Shown piece after piece: positions 51,986 through 60,505 of a stretch of DNA of 64,000 bases. This DNA comes from Aurantimonas sp. Leaf443 (GTDB lineage Bacteria > Pseudomonadota > Alphaproteobacteria > Rhizobiales > Rhizobiaceae). The stretch spans positions 85,694 to 149,693 of the forward strand of contig NZ_LMRD01000012.1 of the NCBI RefSeq assembly GCF_001425575.1, in the 5' to 3' direction. Under the pieces are notes generated by a model. It ran no database searches and had not been told where the DNA came from. It worked only from the letters and a program-made list of their open reading frames with translations. Position 1 is the first letter of the stretch; every line of letters starts with the position of its first letter. Made by a program: the position numbers and the translations under genes.

Positions 51986-52741
51986 ATGCGACTTCTTCTG
52001 ACCAACGACGACGGCATCCATGCCGACGGCCTCGCCGTGCTGGAACGCATCGCGCGGCAGCTCACGGACGACGTCTGGGTCGTGGCGCCCGAGACCGACC
52101 AGAGCGGCCTGTCGCATTCGCTGACCCTGTCCTCGCCGCTGCGGCTGCGCAAGGTGGGCGAGAAGAAGTTCGCCCTGTCCGGCACGCCCACCGATTGCGT
52201 GATCATGGCGCTGAAGCACCTGATGGACGGACCGCCGGACATGGTCCTGTCGGGCGTCAATGCCGGCCAGAACATCGCCGACGACGTGTCCTATTCGGGC
52301 ACGGTCGCCGGCGCGATGGAGGGGGCGATGCTCGGGCTTAAGTCCGTCGCGCTCAGCCAGGCCTTCGTCTACAGCACCTATCGCGAGGCCCTGTGGGACA
52401 CGGCCGAGGCGCATGCGCCGGAAATCCTGCGCAAGATCGCGCGCATGGACCTGCCGGCCAACCATCTCGTCAACGTCAATTTCCCGGCCGTCGCGCCGCA
52501 CGAGGTGACCGGCATCGACGTGACGCGCCAAGGCAAGCTGGAATATGCGCTGGGTCTCGAAGAGCGCAAGGACGGACGCGGCTTCCCCTATTTCTGGCTG
52601 AAGTTCGGGCGTCAGGCCGGCCCGGAGATCGCGCGCTCCGACCTCGGGGCGCTCGCCGCCGGCCGCATCTCCGTGACGCCGCTGAAGCTGGATCTCACGG
52701 CCCACGATCTTCTCGGCGATCTGGAGACGGCTCTTCGATGA
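51986..52741 (+). CDS. surE: 5'/3'-nucleotidase SurE
   Basis: Metal-dependent nucleoside monophosphatase of 251 residues. Metal residues are in the N-terminal [13 protein letters not shown] (Asn-Asp-Asp), with [14 protein letters not shown] and [22 protein letters not shown] as family blocks. The ATG at 51986 follows GAGGG. The stop overlaps pcm (ATGA). The surE-pcm pairing is widespread and both genes are linked to stationary-phase survival. Confidence 0.97.
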   Translation: MRLLLTNDDGIHADGLAVLERIARQLTDDVWVVAPETDQSGLSHSLTLSSPLRLRKVGEKKFALSGTPTDCVIMALKHLMDGPPDMVLSGVNAGQNIADDVSYSGTVAGAMEGAMLGLKSVALSQAFVYSTYREALWDTAEAHAPEILRKIARMDLPANHLVNVNFPAVAPHEVTGIDVTRQGKLEYALGLEERKDGRGFPYFWLKFGRQAGPEIARSDLGALAAGRISVTPLKLDLTAHDLLGDLETALR

Positions 52742-53388
52742 AGGCCGATCCGCGCGATCGCGAGGATCTCGCCGCCTTCCTTCTCGGCCTGCGCACCGCC
52801 CGCCTCGGCGGGCAGCGCTTCCTGGAGGCCGTGGAATCCGTGCCGCGCCGGCTCTTCGTGCCGGCGAGCCTGCCGAACGCCTACGATGACCGGTCGGCCC
52901 CGATCGAATGCGGGGAGACGATCCACGGAGCCCTGTTCCAGGCCGGGCTCGTGGCGGCGCTGGAGCTCGAAAGCCATCACCGCGTCCTCGAGATCGGGAC
53001 GGGCACGGGCTACATGACCGCGCTCTGCGCGCGGCTGTCGGCGCATGTCACCTCGTTCGAGCGCTATCGCCGCCTCCTCAACGACGCCACGAAACGCCTG
53101 CGCGAGGTCGGCATCGGCAATGTCGCGCTGGTGCTGGAGGACGGGCGCGAGGGTCACCCGTCCGGCGGACCCTACGACCGGGTGATCGTCCACGCGGCCT
53201 TTGCGGCGCTGCCCAAGGTCTTCCTCGACCAGATGAACCCCAATGCCGCGATGATCTGCGCCATCGGGCCGGGCAACGGGGAGCAGGCGCTGGTGCGTCT
53301 GCGCAAGACCGGCAGCCGCTTCGAGCAGGAAGAACTCGGCAAGGCGCACTACCAGGCGCTCGCCGCCGGCACCGCCGCCGTCCTCTGA
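52738..53388 (+). CDS. pcm: Protein-L-isoaspartate O-methyltransferase
   Basis: Repairs isoaspartyl residues by SAM-dependent methylation. The 216-residue protein has the PCMT-specific N-terminus ([28 protein letters not shown], about residues 35-62), with G-x-T in [11 protein letters not shown], and the SAM motif [16 protein letters not shown]. Normal family length. Coupled to surE by an ATGA overlap. Confidence 0.97.
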   Translation: MKADPRDREDLAAFLLGLRTARLGGQRFLEAVESVPRRLFVPASLPNAYDDRSAPIECGETIHGALFQAGLVAALELESHHRVLEIGTGTGYMTALCARLSAHVTSFERYRRLLNDATKRLREVGIGNVALVLEDGREGHPSGGPYDRVIVHAAFAALPKVFLDQMNPNAAMICAIGPGNGEQALVRLRKTGSRFEQEELGKAHYQALAAGTAAVL

Positions 53389-53604
53389 GGACGCATCCGG
53401 CGCGATCCGCGGCCTGGTGCGGGAGCGGCGGGATCGCACCGGCCCCCGCGCGGTCGTCCCGGGCTCGCGGCGGTGCGACAAGCTGTTGCAAACCTGTCGG
53501 ATTCGTCGCCTCCGATCACGGAAAAACGAGCGGCTTAACCCAGCAGTAAGATTAACGCGCTTTCATAGGGACATGAACTGGTTCTGCGTTCTCAAGGGAC
53601 GGCG

Positions 53605-55017
53605 ATGCGTATGGATGTCTTGAAGCCTTTGCGGCTGCGTAATGTTCGCTCGGTGGCGGTACTGGCTCTGGCAGGCCTAGCGGCAGGCTGCAGCGCGGAT
53701 GTCGCCCGTTTCGACGACGGCTTCTACACCGGCTCGGTCCCGAACTCGATTCCGTCCCAGACGGCGCAGGCCTATCCGCGCTCCGTCGACCAGACGAACA
53801 CCGGTTCGATCGACCGCAGCAATCTGGCCATGCAGGGGCAGGCCTATGCCACGGCCGCCGACACCTATGCCGCGGCCCCCGCGGCTTCCGTGCAGCGCGG
53901 CCAGCTGCCGCCGCCCTCCGCCGCGTCGGTCGCCAGCGCTCCGGTCTATGCCGCCCCGCAGCCGACCTATGCGGCTTCGGCGCCCGTTCGCTCCCAGCCC
54001 GCCTACACGCCCTCGGCCGCAGCGCCGGAGCCGGCCATGACGGCGGCCGTCGATCCCAATCGCGGCACGCCGCCGACCACGCTCCAGGCGCAGGCCCAGC
54101 GCATCGCCGCCCTGCCGACGACCGCGCCCCGCCGCCCGGCCACGGCTTCCGCGCCGGTCGCTTCGGCCTCCGCCTCCCGCGGTGCCGGTTCGGTGACGGT
54201 CGCCTCGGGCGACAGCCTCAACGCCATCGCCCGCCGCAGCGGCGTCTCGGCCGACGCGCTGCGCCGCGCCAACGGCCTGTCCTCGGACAATATCCGCATC
54301 GGCCAGACGCTCGTCCTGCCGGCCGGCGCCTCGGCCGGAACCCGCGTCGCCTCGCTGACGCCGACCATGCCCGCCGAGAACACCGACCGCGTCACGCCCA
54401 AGGCCGCGGCCGTGGCGCCCGCCGAAGCGCCGGCGGCCACCGTCGCCGCCGCCTCGCCCAAGCCCTACGAGGCCCTGCAGGCGAGCGAGAAGGGCGGCCG
54501 TCTGGCGGCGCCCGAAACCGCGGCGCCCGCCGCCGCCCCGGTCGAGACCGCCAAGGTCGAGGCGCCGGCGCCGGCCGCCACGCCCGCGGCGGCCGAAGAG
54601 GTGAAGAGCGAGGTCGCGGCCATCGCGCCGAAGGCCACCGGCATCGGCCAGTTCCGCTGGCCCGTCCAGGGCCGCGTCGTCAGCCGCTTCGGCGACAAGG
54701 TCGGCTCGCGCCGCAACGACGGTCTGAACATCTCCGTGCCCCGCGGCACGCCGATCAAGGCCGCCGAGAACGGCGTGGTGATCTATGCCGGCGACGGGCT
54801 GAAGGAGTTCGGCAACACCGTGCTCGTCAAGCACGACAACGGCCTCGTCACCGTCTACGGCCATGCCGACACGCTCGACGTGAAGCGCGGCCAGCAGGTG
54901 AAGCGCGGCCAGGAGATCGGCAAGACGGGCATGTCCGGCGATACGACGGTGCCGGTCCTGCATTTCGAGGTCCGCAAGGATTCCGCGCCGGTCGATCCCA
55001 ACAAGTACCTGCTCTGA
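53605..55017 (+). CDS. NlpD-like lipoprotein with LysM and degenerate LytM domain
   Basis: 470-residue lipoprotein. The lipobox ends at Cys29 (LAGLAAGC), a low-complexity Ala/Pro/Tyr region follows, then one LysM domain (about 196-239), a second linker and a C-terminal LytM/M23 fold (349-470). The active-site positions are altered: HxGxD reads N371-D-G-L-N375, and the final HxH reads V451-L-H453; only H420 (VYGH) and H453 remain. This predicts a non-catalytic activator of cell-wall amidases, as for E. coli NlpD, rather than an endopeptidase. AAGGGA precedes the ATG. Downstream of serS-surE-pcm, as in many proteobacteria. Confidence 0.92.
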   Translation: MRMDVLKPLRLRNVRSVAVLALAGLAAGCSADVARFDDGFYTGSVPNSIPSQTAQAYPRSVDQTNTGSIDRSNLAMQGQAYATAADTYAAAPAASVQRGQLPPPSAASVASAPVYAAPQPTYAASAPVRSQPAYTPSAAAPEPAMTAAVDPNRGTPPTTLQAQAQRIAALPTTAPRRPATASAPVASASASRGAGSVTVASGDSLNAIARRSGVSADALRRANGLSSDNIRIGQTLVLPAGASAGTRVASLTPTMPAENTDRVTPKAAAVAPAEAPAATVAAASPKPYEALQASEKGGRLAAPETAAPAAAPVETAKVEAPAPAATPAAAEEVKSEVAAIAPKATGIGQFRWPVQGRVVSRFGDKVGSRRNDGLNISVPRGTPIKAAENGVVIYAGDGLKEFGNTVLVKHDNGLVTVYGHADTLDVKRGQQVKRGQEIGKTGMSGDTTVPVLHFEVRKDSAPVDPNKYLL

Positions 55018-55069
55018 GACGCGAGACGGAGCCCCGCCAAGGGGTTCCGACGTCGCATGCGACGCCAGG

Positions 55070-55095
55070 GGCGCCGGTCGGAAACGACCGGCGCC
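55070..55095. terminator. Bidirectional hairpin terminator between NlpD-like and DUF815 genes
   Basis: Perfect 11-base arms GGCGCCGGTCG and CGACCGGCGCC closed by a GAAA loop (plus strand), between two convergent genes whose stops lie 52 bases to the left and 19 bases to the right. There is no long T-run on either side (TTCC on plus), but position and stability argue for transcript termination in both directions. Confidence 0.7.
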
Positions 55096-55113
55096 TTCCG
55101 CGTTTGCCGCGCC

Positions 55114-55989
55114 TCAGAAACCGAGCGTGCGCCCCAGGCGGCCGGCGAGGTCCTGGATATACTGATAGGCGACGCGGCCGGAGCGGCTGCCGCGCGTGGT
55201 CGACCATTCCAGCGCGTCGGCGCGAAGGGTCTCTGCATCGATCGGCAGCCCGTAGGCCGCGACATAGCCGTCGATCATCGCGAGATAGTCGTCCTGGCTG
55301 CATTTGTGGAAGCCGAGCCAGAGGCCGAACCGGTCCGACAGCGAGACCTTCTCCTCCACCGCCTCGGCCGGATTGATCGCGGTGGAACGCTCGTTCTCGA
55401 TCATGTCGCGGGGCAGAAGATGGCGCCGGTTGGAGGTGGCGTAGAAGAGGACGTTCTCCGGCCGCCCCTCGACGCCGCCGTCGAGCGCGGCCTTCAGCGA
55501 CTTGTAGGAGGCGTCGCCGCTGTCGAAGGAGAGATCGTCGCAGAAGACGAGGAAGCGGAGGGCGGACCCGCGCATGAGGCGCATCAGCGCGGGCAGATGC
55601 TCCACGTCTTCCCGATGGATCTCGACGAGCTTCAGGCGCGGCGCGCCGGCGGGGGAGGCCTCGTTGGCCGCCGCATGCGCGGCCTTCACGAGCGAGGACT
55701 TGCCCATGCCGCGCGCGCCCCACAGGAGAACGTTGTTGGCGGGAAGGCCGGCGGCGAATCGCTGCGTGTTGTCGAGGAGGATGTCGCGCGAGCGGTCGAC
55801 GCCCTTCAGGAGTTCGATCGGCACGCGGTTCACCGAGACGACGGGGCGCAGCGCGAAGGGCGGCTCGAAGACGAAGCAGTCCGCGGCGGCAAGGTCCGGC
55901 TCGGCGGGTGCCGGCGGCGCCAAGCGTTCGAGCGCGGCCGCGATCCGCTCCACGGCCTGCCGGAACGCGGTGTCGCTGGTGTGTTCCAT
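55114..55989 (-). CDS. DUF815 family ATP-binding protein
   Basis: 291-residue P-loop ATPase of the DUF815 family. Walker A reads GARGMGKSSLV within NNVLLWGARGMGKSS, the Walker B-like region is LRFLVFCDDLSFD, and the sensor region YATSNRRHLLPRDM is typical, as is the arginine-rich C-terminus. It is AAA-like, cytosolic, and of unknown role. It converges with the NlpD-like gene and is divergent from yajC. Confidence 0.92.
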   Translation of the reverse strand: MEHTSDTAFRQAVERIAAALERLAPPAPAEPDLAAADCFVFEPPFALRPVVSVNRVPIELLKGVDRSRDILLDNTQRFAAGLPANNVLLWGARGMGKSSLVKAAHAAANEASPAGAPRLKLVEIHREDVEHLPALMRLMRGSALRFLVFCDDLSFDSGDASYKSLKAALDGGVEGRPENVLFYATSNRRHLLPRDMIENERSTAINPAEAVEEKVSLSDRFGLWLGFHKCSQDDYLAMIDGYVAAYGLPIDAETLRADALEWSTTRGSRSGRVAYQYIQDLAGRLGRTLGF

Positions 55990-56122
55990 GGGTCTTCTTC
56001 CCGCCTCGGCCGGCGGGCTTCCGCCGTGTTGCATTCGGGGGGAGCGTTCGTATATTCCGCGCTTCACGTAAAGGCCTCGCGCCCCTGCGCCGCGCCGCGA
56101 TTTTTCTCCGAAAGGTTCCCCG

Positions 56123-56470
56123 ATGTTCGTGACCGAGGCCTTCGCCCAGACCGCTGCTGCAGGCCCGGTCGGCGGCGGCGCCGAGATTCTCTACACCGTC
56201 GCGCCCTTCGTGATCGTTTTCGCGATCATGTATTTCCTCATCATCCGCCCGCAGCGCTCGCAGATGAAGAAGCGCGAGGACATGATCCGCAACATCCGCC
56301 GCGGCGACACGGTGGTGACGGGCGGCGGCATCGTCGGCAAGGTGACCAAGGTGCTCGACAGCGGCGAGCTGGAGGTCCAGATCTCCGAGCAGACGCGCAT
56401 CCGCGTGGTGCAGGCCACCATCGCCGACGTGCGCGTGAAGGGCGAGCCCCAGGCCGCCAACACGAAATAG
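56123..56470 (+). CDS. yajC: Preprotein translocase subunit YajC
   Basis: 115-residue small membrane protein of the Sec holotranslocon. One helix (about 26-43, VAPFVIVFAIMYFLIIRPQ) ends in the conserved RPQ, followed by the family core (RREDMIRNIRRGDTVVTGGGIVGKV, roughly). It precedes secDF by 150 bases, the standard arrangement, and is divergent from the DUF815 gene. Confidence 0.96.
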   Translation: MFVTEAFAQTAAAGPVGGGAEILYTVAPFVIVFAIMYFLIIRPQRSQMKKREDMIRNIRRGDTVVTGGGIVGKVTKVLDSGELEVQISEQTRIRVVQATIADVRVKGEPQAANTK

Positions 56471-56620
56471 CCGTCTTTCTTTACAAGACGATGCGGACGG
56501 CGCATTGCAGGGGGCATGCCGCCAGGGCGCCCTCTGCCACAGGCACGGCGCCGTTCAGACCCTGAAATCCGGCCCCGGCGGACAGCCGCCGGGCGGCCGG
56601 CGACCCTGCACGGGATCTCC

Positions 56621-59200
56621 ATGCTCCATTTCTCGCGTTGGAAGACCACCCTGATCTGGCTGACCGTGTTGGCCGGCGTGATCTTCGCGCTCCCGAACTT
56701 CCTCACCCAGAGCATGCGAGACGACCTGCCGTCCTGGATGCCGGATCGGCCGATGACGCTCGGCCTCGATCTGCAGGGCGGCTCCTACATTCTCCTCGAA
56801 GTGGACCGGCAGTCGCTGATCGACGAGCGGGTGCAGACGCTCGAGGACGAGGTGCGCCAGACGCTGCGCACCGCGCGCGTCGGCTATGCCGGCCTCAATG
56901 CCAGCGGCCAGACCGTGACGCTGCGCCTGCGCGATCCCGCCCAGGCCGAGGCGGCGCGCACGGCCCTCCAGCCGATCGTCGCGCCCGTCTCGGGCAATCT
57001 CCTCACCGGCGGCGCGATCACCGAACTGCAGCTCGACGAACCGGAGACCGGCGTCTTCACGCTCGGCCTCACCGACCAGGGCATCACCAACCGCCTCTCG
57101 AACGCCGTCGCGCAGTCGATCGAGGTGGTGCGGCGCCGCGTCGACGAGCTCGGCACGACCGAGCCGATCATCCAGCGCCAGGGCGCGGATCGCATCATGG
57201 TCCAGGTCCCGGGCTTGCAGGATCCGCAGCGCCTGAAACAGCTTCTGAACCAGACGGCGAAGCTCTCCTTCCATCTCGTCGACCAGACGGGATCGCCCGC
57301 CGACGTCGCCCGCGGCGGTCGCCCCCCGGCGGGCGCGCAGCTTCTCTACACCAACGACGCCACGCCGCAGCCGGTGCTCATCCAGCGGCAGGTCATGGTG
57401 TCGGGCGCCAATCTCACGGACGCTCAGGCCGGGTTCGACGGGCAGACCAACGAGGCCGTCGTCAACATCCGCTTCGATTCGCAGGGCGCCCAGCGTTTCG
57501 GCTCGGTGACGCAGCAGAATGTCGGCCGGCCCTTCGCCATCGTCCTCGACGACAAGGTCCTCTCGGCCCCGGTGATCCGCCAGCCCATTCTCGGCGGGCA
57601 GGCGCAGATCAGCGGCTCCTTCACCGTGCAGACGGCCAACGACCTCGCCGTGCTCCTGCGCGCCGGCGCGCTGCCCGCGACGCTCGACGTGATCGAGGAG
57701 CGCACGGTCGGTCCGGGCCTCGGCGCGGACTCGATCGCGGCAGGCGAGATGGCCGGCATCGTCGGCGCCATCTTCGTCGTCACGTTCATGGTTCTGGCCT
57801 ACGGCTTCCTGGGCGTGCTCGCGAACGTCGCCATGTTCATCAACGTCCTCCTGCTCGTGGCGATCCTGTCGCTGCTCGGAGCGACGCTGACGCTGCCCGG
57901 CATCGCCGGCATGGTGCTGACCATGGGCATGGCGGTCGATTCCAACGTCCTCATCTACGAACGCATGCTGGAGGAGCGACGGAACGGGCGCTCGGTGATC
58001 CAGTCCATCGACGCCGGCTTCTCCAAGGCGCTCGGCACGATCATGGACGCCAACGTCACCACGCTGATCGCGGCCGCCGTGCTCTTCTATCTCGGCTCCG
58101 GCCCGGTGCGCGGCTTCGCCGTGACGCTGGCGCTCGGCATCGTCACCACGGTCTTCACGGCGCTCACGCTGACGCGCTGGCTCGTGGCCTTCTGGGTCAA
58201 GCGCCGCCGCCCGAAGGAAGTGCCGACGGGCTGGATCAACTTCATCCCGCACAACACGAAGATCGGCTTCATGAAGGTCCGCAACTGGGCCTTCTCCATC
58301 ACCGGCGCGCTCTCCATCGCCTCGGTGGTCGGCTTCGCGCTGTTCGGCGTGAACCAGGGCATCGACTTCACCGGCGGCACCGTCATCGAACTGCGCGCCA
58401 AGGGGAACACGGCCGACATCCAGAAGATCCGCCAGGATGTCAGCATGCTCGTCGACGGCGACCTGCAGGTTCAGGAATTCGGCTCGGCGCGCGACGTGCT
58501 GGTGCGCTTCGGCGTCCAGCAGGGCGAGGGCGAGACTCCGCAGGCGACGGTGGACGCGGTGCGCGGCGCCCTGACCGCGGATTACGACTTCCAGCGCGTC
58601 GAGATCGTCGGCCCGACCGTGTCGGGAGAACTTGCCTGGGCGGCCGTTCTCGGCGTCTGCGGCGCGCTGTTCGGCATCGCGCTCTACGTCTGGTTCCGCT
58701 TCGAGTGGCAGTTCGCGCTGGGCGCGATCATCGCGACGGCTCACGACGTCCTGATGATGCTCGGCTTCCTCGTCCTCACGCGGCTGGAGTTCAACCTCTC
58801 CTCGATCGCGGCCATCCTCACCATCGTCGGCTATTCGCTGAACGACACGGTCGTGGTGTTCGACCGCATCCGCGAGAACCTGCGCAAGTTCAAGAAGAAG
58901 CCGCTCGAGCAGATCATCGACGAGTCGCTGAACGACACGCTGTCGCGCACGATCCTGACGGCGGTGACGACGGTCCTTGCGCTTTGCGCGCTCTTCGCCT
59001 TCGGCGGCGAGGTGATCCGCAACTTCGTGGCGCCGATGCTCATCGGCGTGCTCGTCGGCGTCTACTCCTCGATCTACATCGCCGCGCCGGTCCTGATCCA
59101 CTTCAAGCTGCGCCCCGAGACGGTGGCGCTGCCGGGCGAGAGCGAGGCGGCGGGCGATCCGCCCGCGCCGCGCCGCACCTCCACCGCGGGCGGGGTCTGA
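56621..59200 (+). CDS. secDF: Fused protein translocase subunit SecDF
   Basis: 859-residue fusion of SecD and SecF, RND-type partners of SecYEG that use the proton gradient to pull exported proteins through. The SecD half has the N-terminal helix, PMTLGLDLQGGSYILLEVD and the P1 domain, then its membrane block (EMAGIVGAIFVVTFMVLAYG ... TMGMAVDSNVLIYERMLEE). The SecF half starts near residue 535 (FIPHNTKIGFMKVRNWAF), with GVNQGIDFTGGTVIELRAKG and ILTIVGYSLNDTVVVFDRIREN. The fusion is usual in Hyphomicrobiales. The ATG at 56621 follows GGGAT. Confidence 0.97.
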   Translation: MLHFSRWKTTLIWLTVLAGVIFALPNFLTQSMRDDLPSWMPDRPMTLGLDLQGGSYILLEVDRQSLIDERVQTLEDEVRQTLRTARVGYAGLNASGQTVTLRLRDPAQAEAARTALQPIVAPVSGNLLTGGAITELQLDEPETGVFTLGLTDQGITNRLSNAVAQSIEVVRRRVDELGTTEPIIQRQGADRIMVQVPGLQDPQRLKQLLNQTAKLSFHLVDQTGSPADVARGGRPPAGAQLLYTNDATPQPVLIQRQVMVSGANLTDAQAGFDGQTNEAVVNIRFDSQGAQRFGSVTQQNVGRPFAIVLDDKVLSAPVIRQPILGGQAQISGSFTVQTANDLAVLLRAGALPATLDVIEERTVGPGLGADSIAAGEMAGIVGAIFVVTFMVLAYGFLGVLANVAMFINVLLLVAILSLLGATLTLPGIAGMVLTMGMAVDSNVLIYERMLEERRNGRSVIQSIDAGFSKALGTIMDANVTTLIAAAVLFYLGSGPVRGFAVTLALGIVTTVFTALTLTRWLVAFWVKRRRPKEVPTGWINFIPHNTKIGFMKVRNWAFSITGALSIASVVGFALFGVNQGIDFTGGTVIELRAKGNTADIQKIRQDVSMLVDGDLQVQEFGSARDVLVRFGVQQGEGETPQATVDAVRGALTADYDFQRVEIVGPTVSGELAWAAVLGVCGALFGIALYVWFRFEWQFALGAIIATAHDVLMMLGFLVLTRLEFNLSSIAAILTIVGYSLNDTVVVFDRIRENLRKFKKKPLEQIIDESLNDTLSRTILTAVTTVLALCALFAFGGEVIRNFVAPMLIGVLVGVYSSIYIAAPVLIHFKLRPETVALPGESEAAGDPPAPRRTSTAGGV

Positions 59201-59207
59201 CCGGCCG

Positions 59208-59597
59208 ATGGCGCAGGGAATCGAGATCCGCGAGGCGCATTTTCCGGGGCGCGCGCCCATCACCGCCTATGGCAATGGCGGGTTCCGCTTCGCGGATATG
59301 TCGCATCGCGGCTCGATCCTGTGCCTGCCGTCGGGCATCTACGGGTGGGACGCGAGCGCCGAGGACCCGTTCGCCGGAGGTCGGCTGGAACTGGTCTTCA
59401 AGGAGGCCGACGCGGTGCAGTTCCTGCTGTTCGGCACGGGGCGCGACATCCGCCGCCTGCCGCCGGCACTCTCCGAACGCATGAAGAGGCTCGGCATCTC
59501 CTGCGACCCGATGTCGACGGGCGCGGCCGTGCGCACCTTCAACATCATGCTCGCCGAAGACCGCCCCGTGGCGGCCGCCCTCATCGCGGTCGAGTGA
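59208..59597 (+). CDS. Mth938-like domain protein (NDUFAF3 relative)
   Basis: 129-residue protein of the Mth938/DUF498 family, whose mitochondrial member NDUFAF3 is a complex I assembly factor. Recognisable are AHFPGRAPITAYGNGGFRF, GSILCLPSGIYGWD and the segment LLFGTGRDIRRLPPALSERM, followed by GISCDPMSTGAAVRTFNIML. It starts 7 bases after secDF and precedes the squalene-synthase-like gene, as in many alphaproteobacteria. Molecular role in bacteria is not established. Confidence 0.92.
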   Translation: MAQGIEIREAHFPGRAPITAYGNGGFRFADMSHRGSILCLPSGIYGWDASAEDPFAGGRLELVFKEADAVQFLLFGTGRDIRRLPPALSERMKRLGISCDPMSTGAAVRTFNIMLAEDRPVAAALIAVE

Positions 59598-59634
59598 CGG
59601 CCCTCCCGACTCCGCACGCTCGGAAGGCCGCGCG

Positions 59635-60468
59635 ATGACCCCGGAAACGGCCGAGTGCCATCGTCTGCTCGAGGCGCAGGACCCCGACAGGGCCGTCTCG
59701 CTCGCCTTCGCGCCCGATGCGGCGCGCGACGATCTCGCCGCTCTCTACGCCTTCAACATCGAGACCGCGCGGGTGCGCGAACAGGTCAGCCAGCCGTTGC
59801 CGGGCGAGATCCGCCTGCAATGGTGGCGCGACACGATCCTCTCCGGCACGGCGGGCGTCGGCAGCGGGCATCCGGTCGCCGAGGCGCTCGGCGCCGCCAT
59901 CCTGCGGCACGACCTGCCGCGGGACGCGTTCGACCGCTTCCTGGAGGCGCGGGTCTTCGATCTCTACGACGACCCCATGCCCTCGCGCGCCGCTTTCGAA
60001 GGCTACGCCGGCGATACGGCCTGCGCCCTCCTCATGCTCGCCGCCATGATCCTCTCTCGCAAGGACGCCCCGCAAGTGGCTGAAGCGGCGGGCCATGCGG
60101 GCGTCGCCCAGGCGGTCGCCGGCGCCTTGCGCCTGTTGCCGATCCACCGCCGCCAGGGGCATGTCGCCTTTCCCGCCGATCTCCTGGCCGCCAGCGGCTG
60201 CGACGCGCAGGACCTGCTGCAGGGCGCCGCCGAGCCCAGCCGCCGCGCCATCTCGGCCATGGTCGCCTTCGGCCGTGAGCATTGGAAGCAGGCGCAGGCC
60301 CTGCACGGCGCGATCCCTGCGAGCGTGCGTGGGGCCTTCCTGCCGGCCGCCTTGTCGGGCACGGTCTTCGACAGGGTCGAGCGCGACGGCGTCGGAACCA
60401 TCGAGGCGCCGCTGCGGGTCGGACCGTTGAGACGCAGCTACCGCTACTGGCGATGGATGCGGGGCTGA
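59635..60468 (+). CDS. Squalene/phytoene synthase-like protein, likely non-catalytic (NDUFAF6 relative)
   Basis: 277-residue all-helical protein of the squalene/phytoene synthase fold. The Asp-rich substrate motifs are lost: the first reads YAFNIETARVRE instead of a DxxxD form, the second GHAGVAQAVAGALRLLP instead of a TNxxRDxxED form. This matches the NDUFAF6 (C8orf38) branch, a complex I assembly factor in mitochondria, rather than a true synthase. Conserved EIRLQWWRDTI supports that branch. It follows the NDUFAF3-like gene by 37 bases, an informative pairing. Confidence 0.9.
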   Translation: MTPETAECHRLLEAQDPDRAVSLAFAPDAARDDLAALYAFNIETARVREQVSQPLPGEIRLQWWRDTILSGTAGVGSGHPVAEALGAAILRHDLPRDAFDRFLEARVFDLYDDPMPSRAAFEGYAGDTACALLMLAAMILSRKDAPQVAEAAGHAGVAQAVAGALRLLPIHRRQGHVAFPADLLAASGCDAQDLLQGAAEPSRRAISAMVAFGREHWKQAQALHGAIPASVRGAFLPAALSGTVFDRVERDGVGTIEAPLRVGPLRRSYRYWRWMRG

Positions 60469-60505
60469 CGCGGCCCGGCGGTGCCGAAGCGAAAGGGATC
60501 GTCCG

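Noticed and set aside
53521..53570. TTAACC and TTAAC near the NlpD-like gene as a CtrA site
   Set aside because: The two half-sites are 13 bases apart, not the 7 required for the usual CtrA box, so the match is not good enough.
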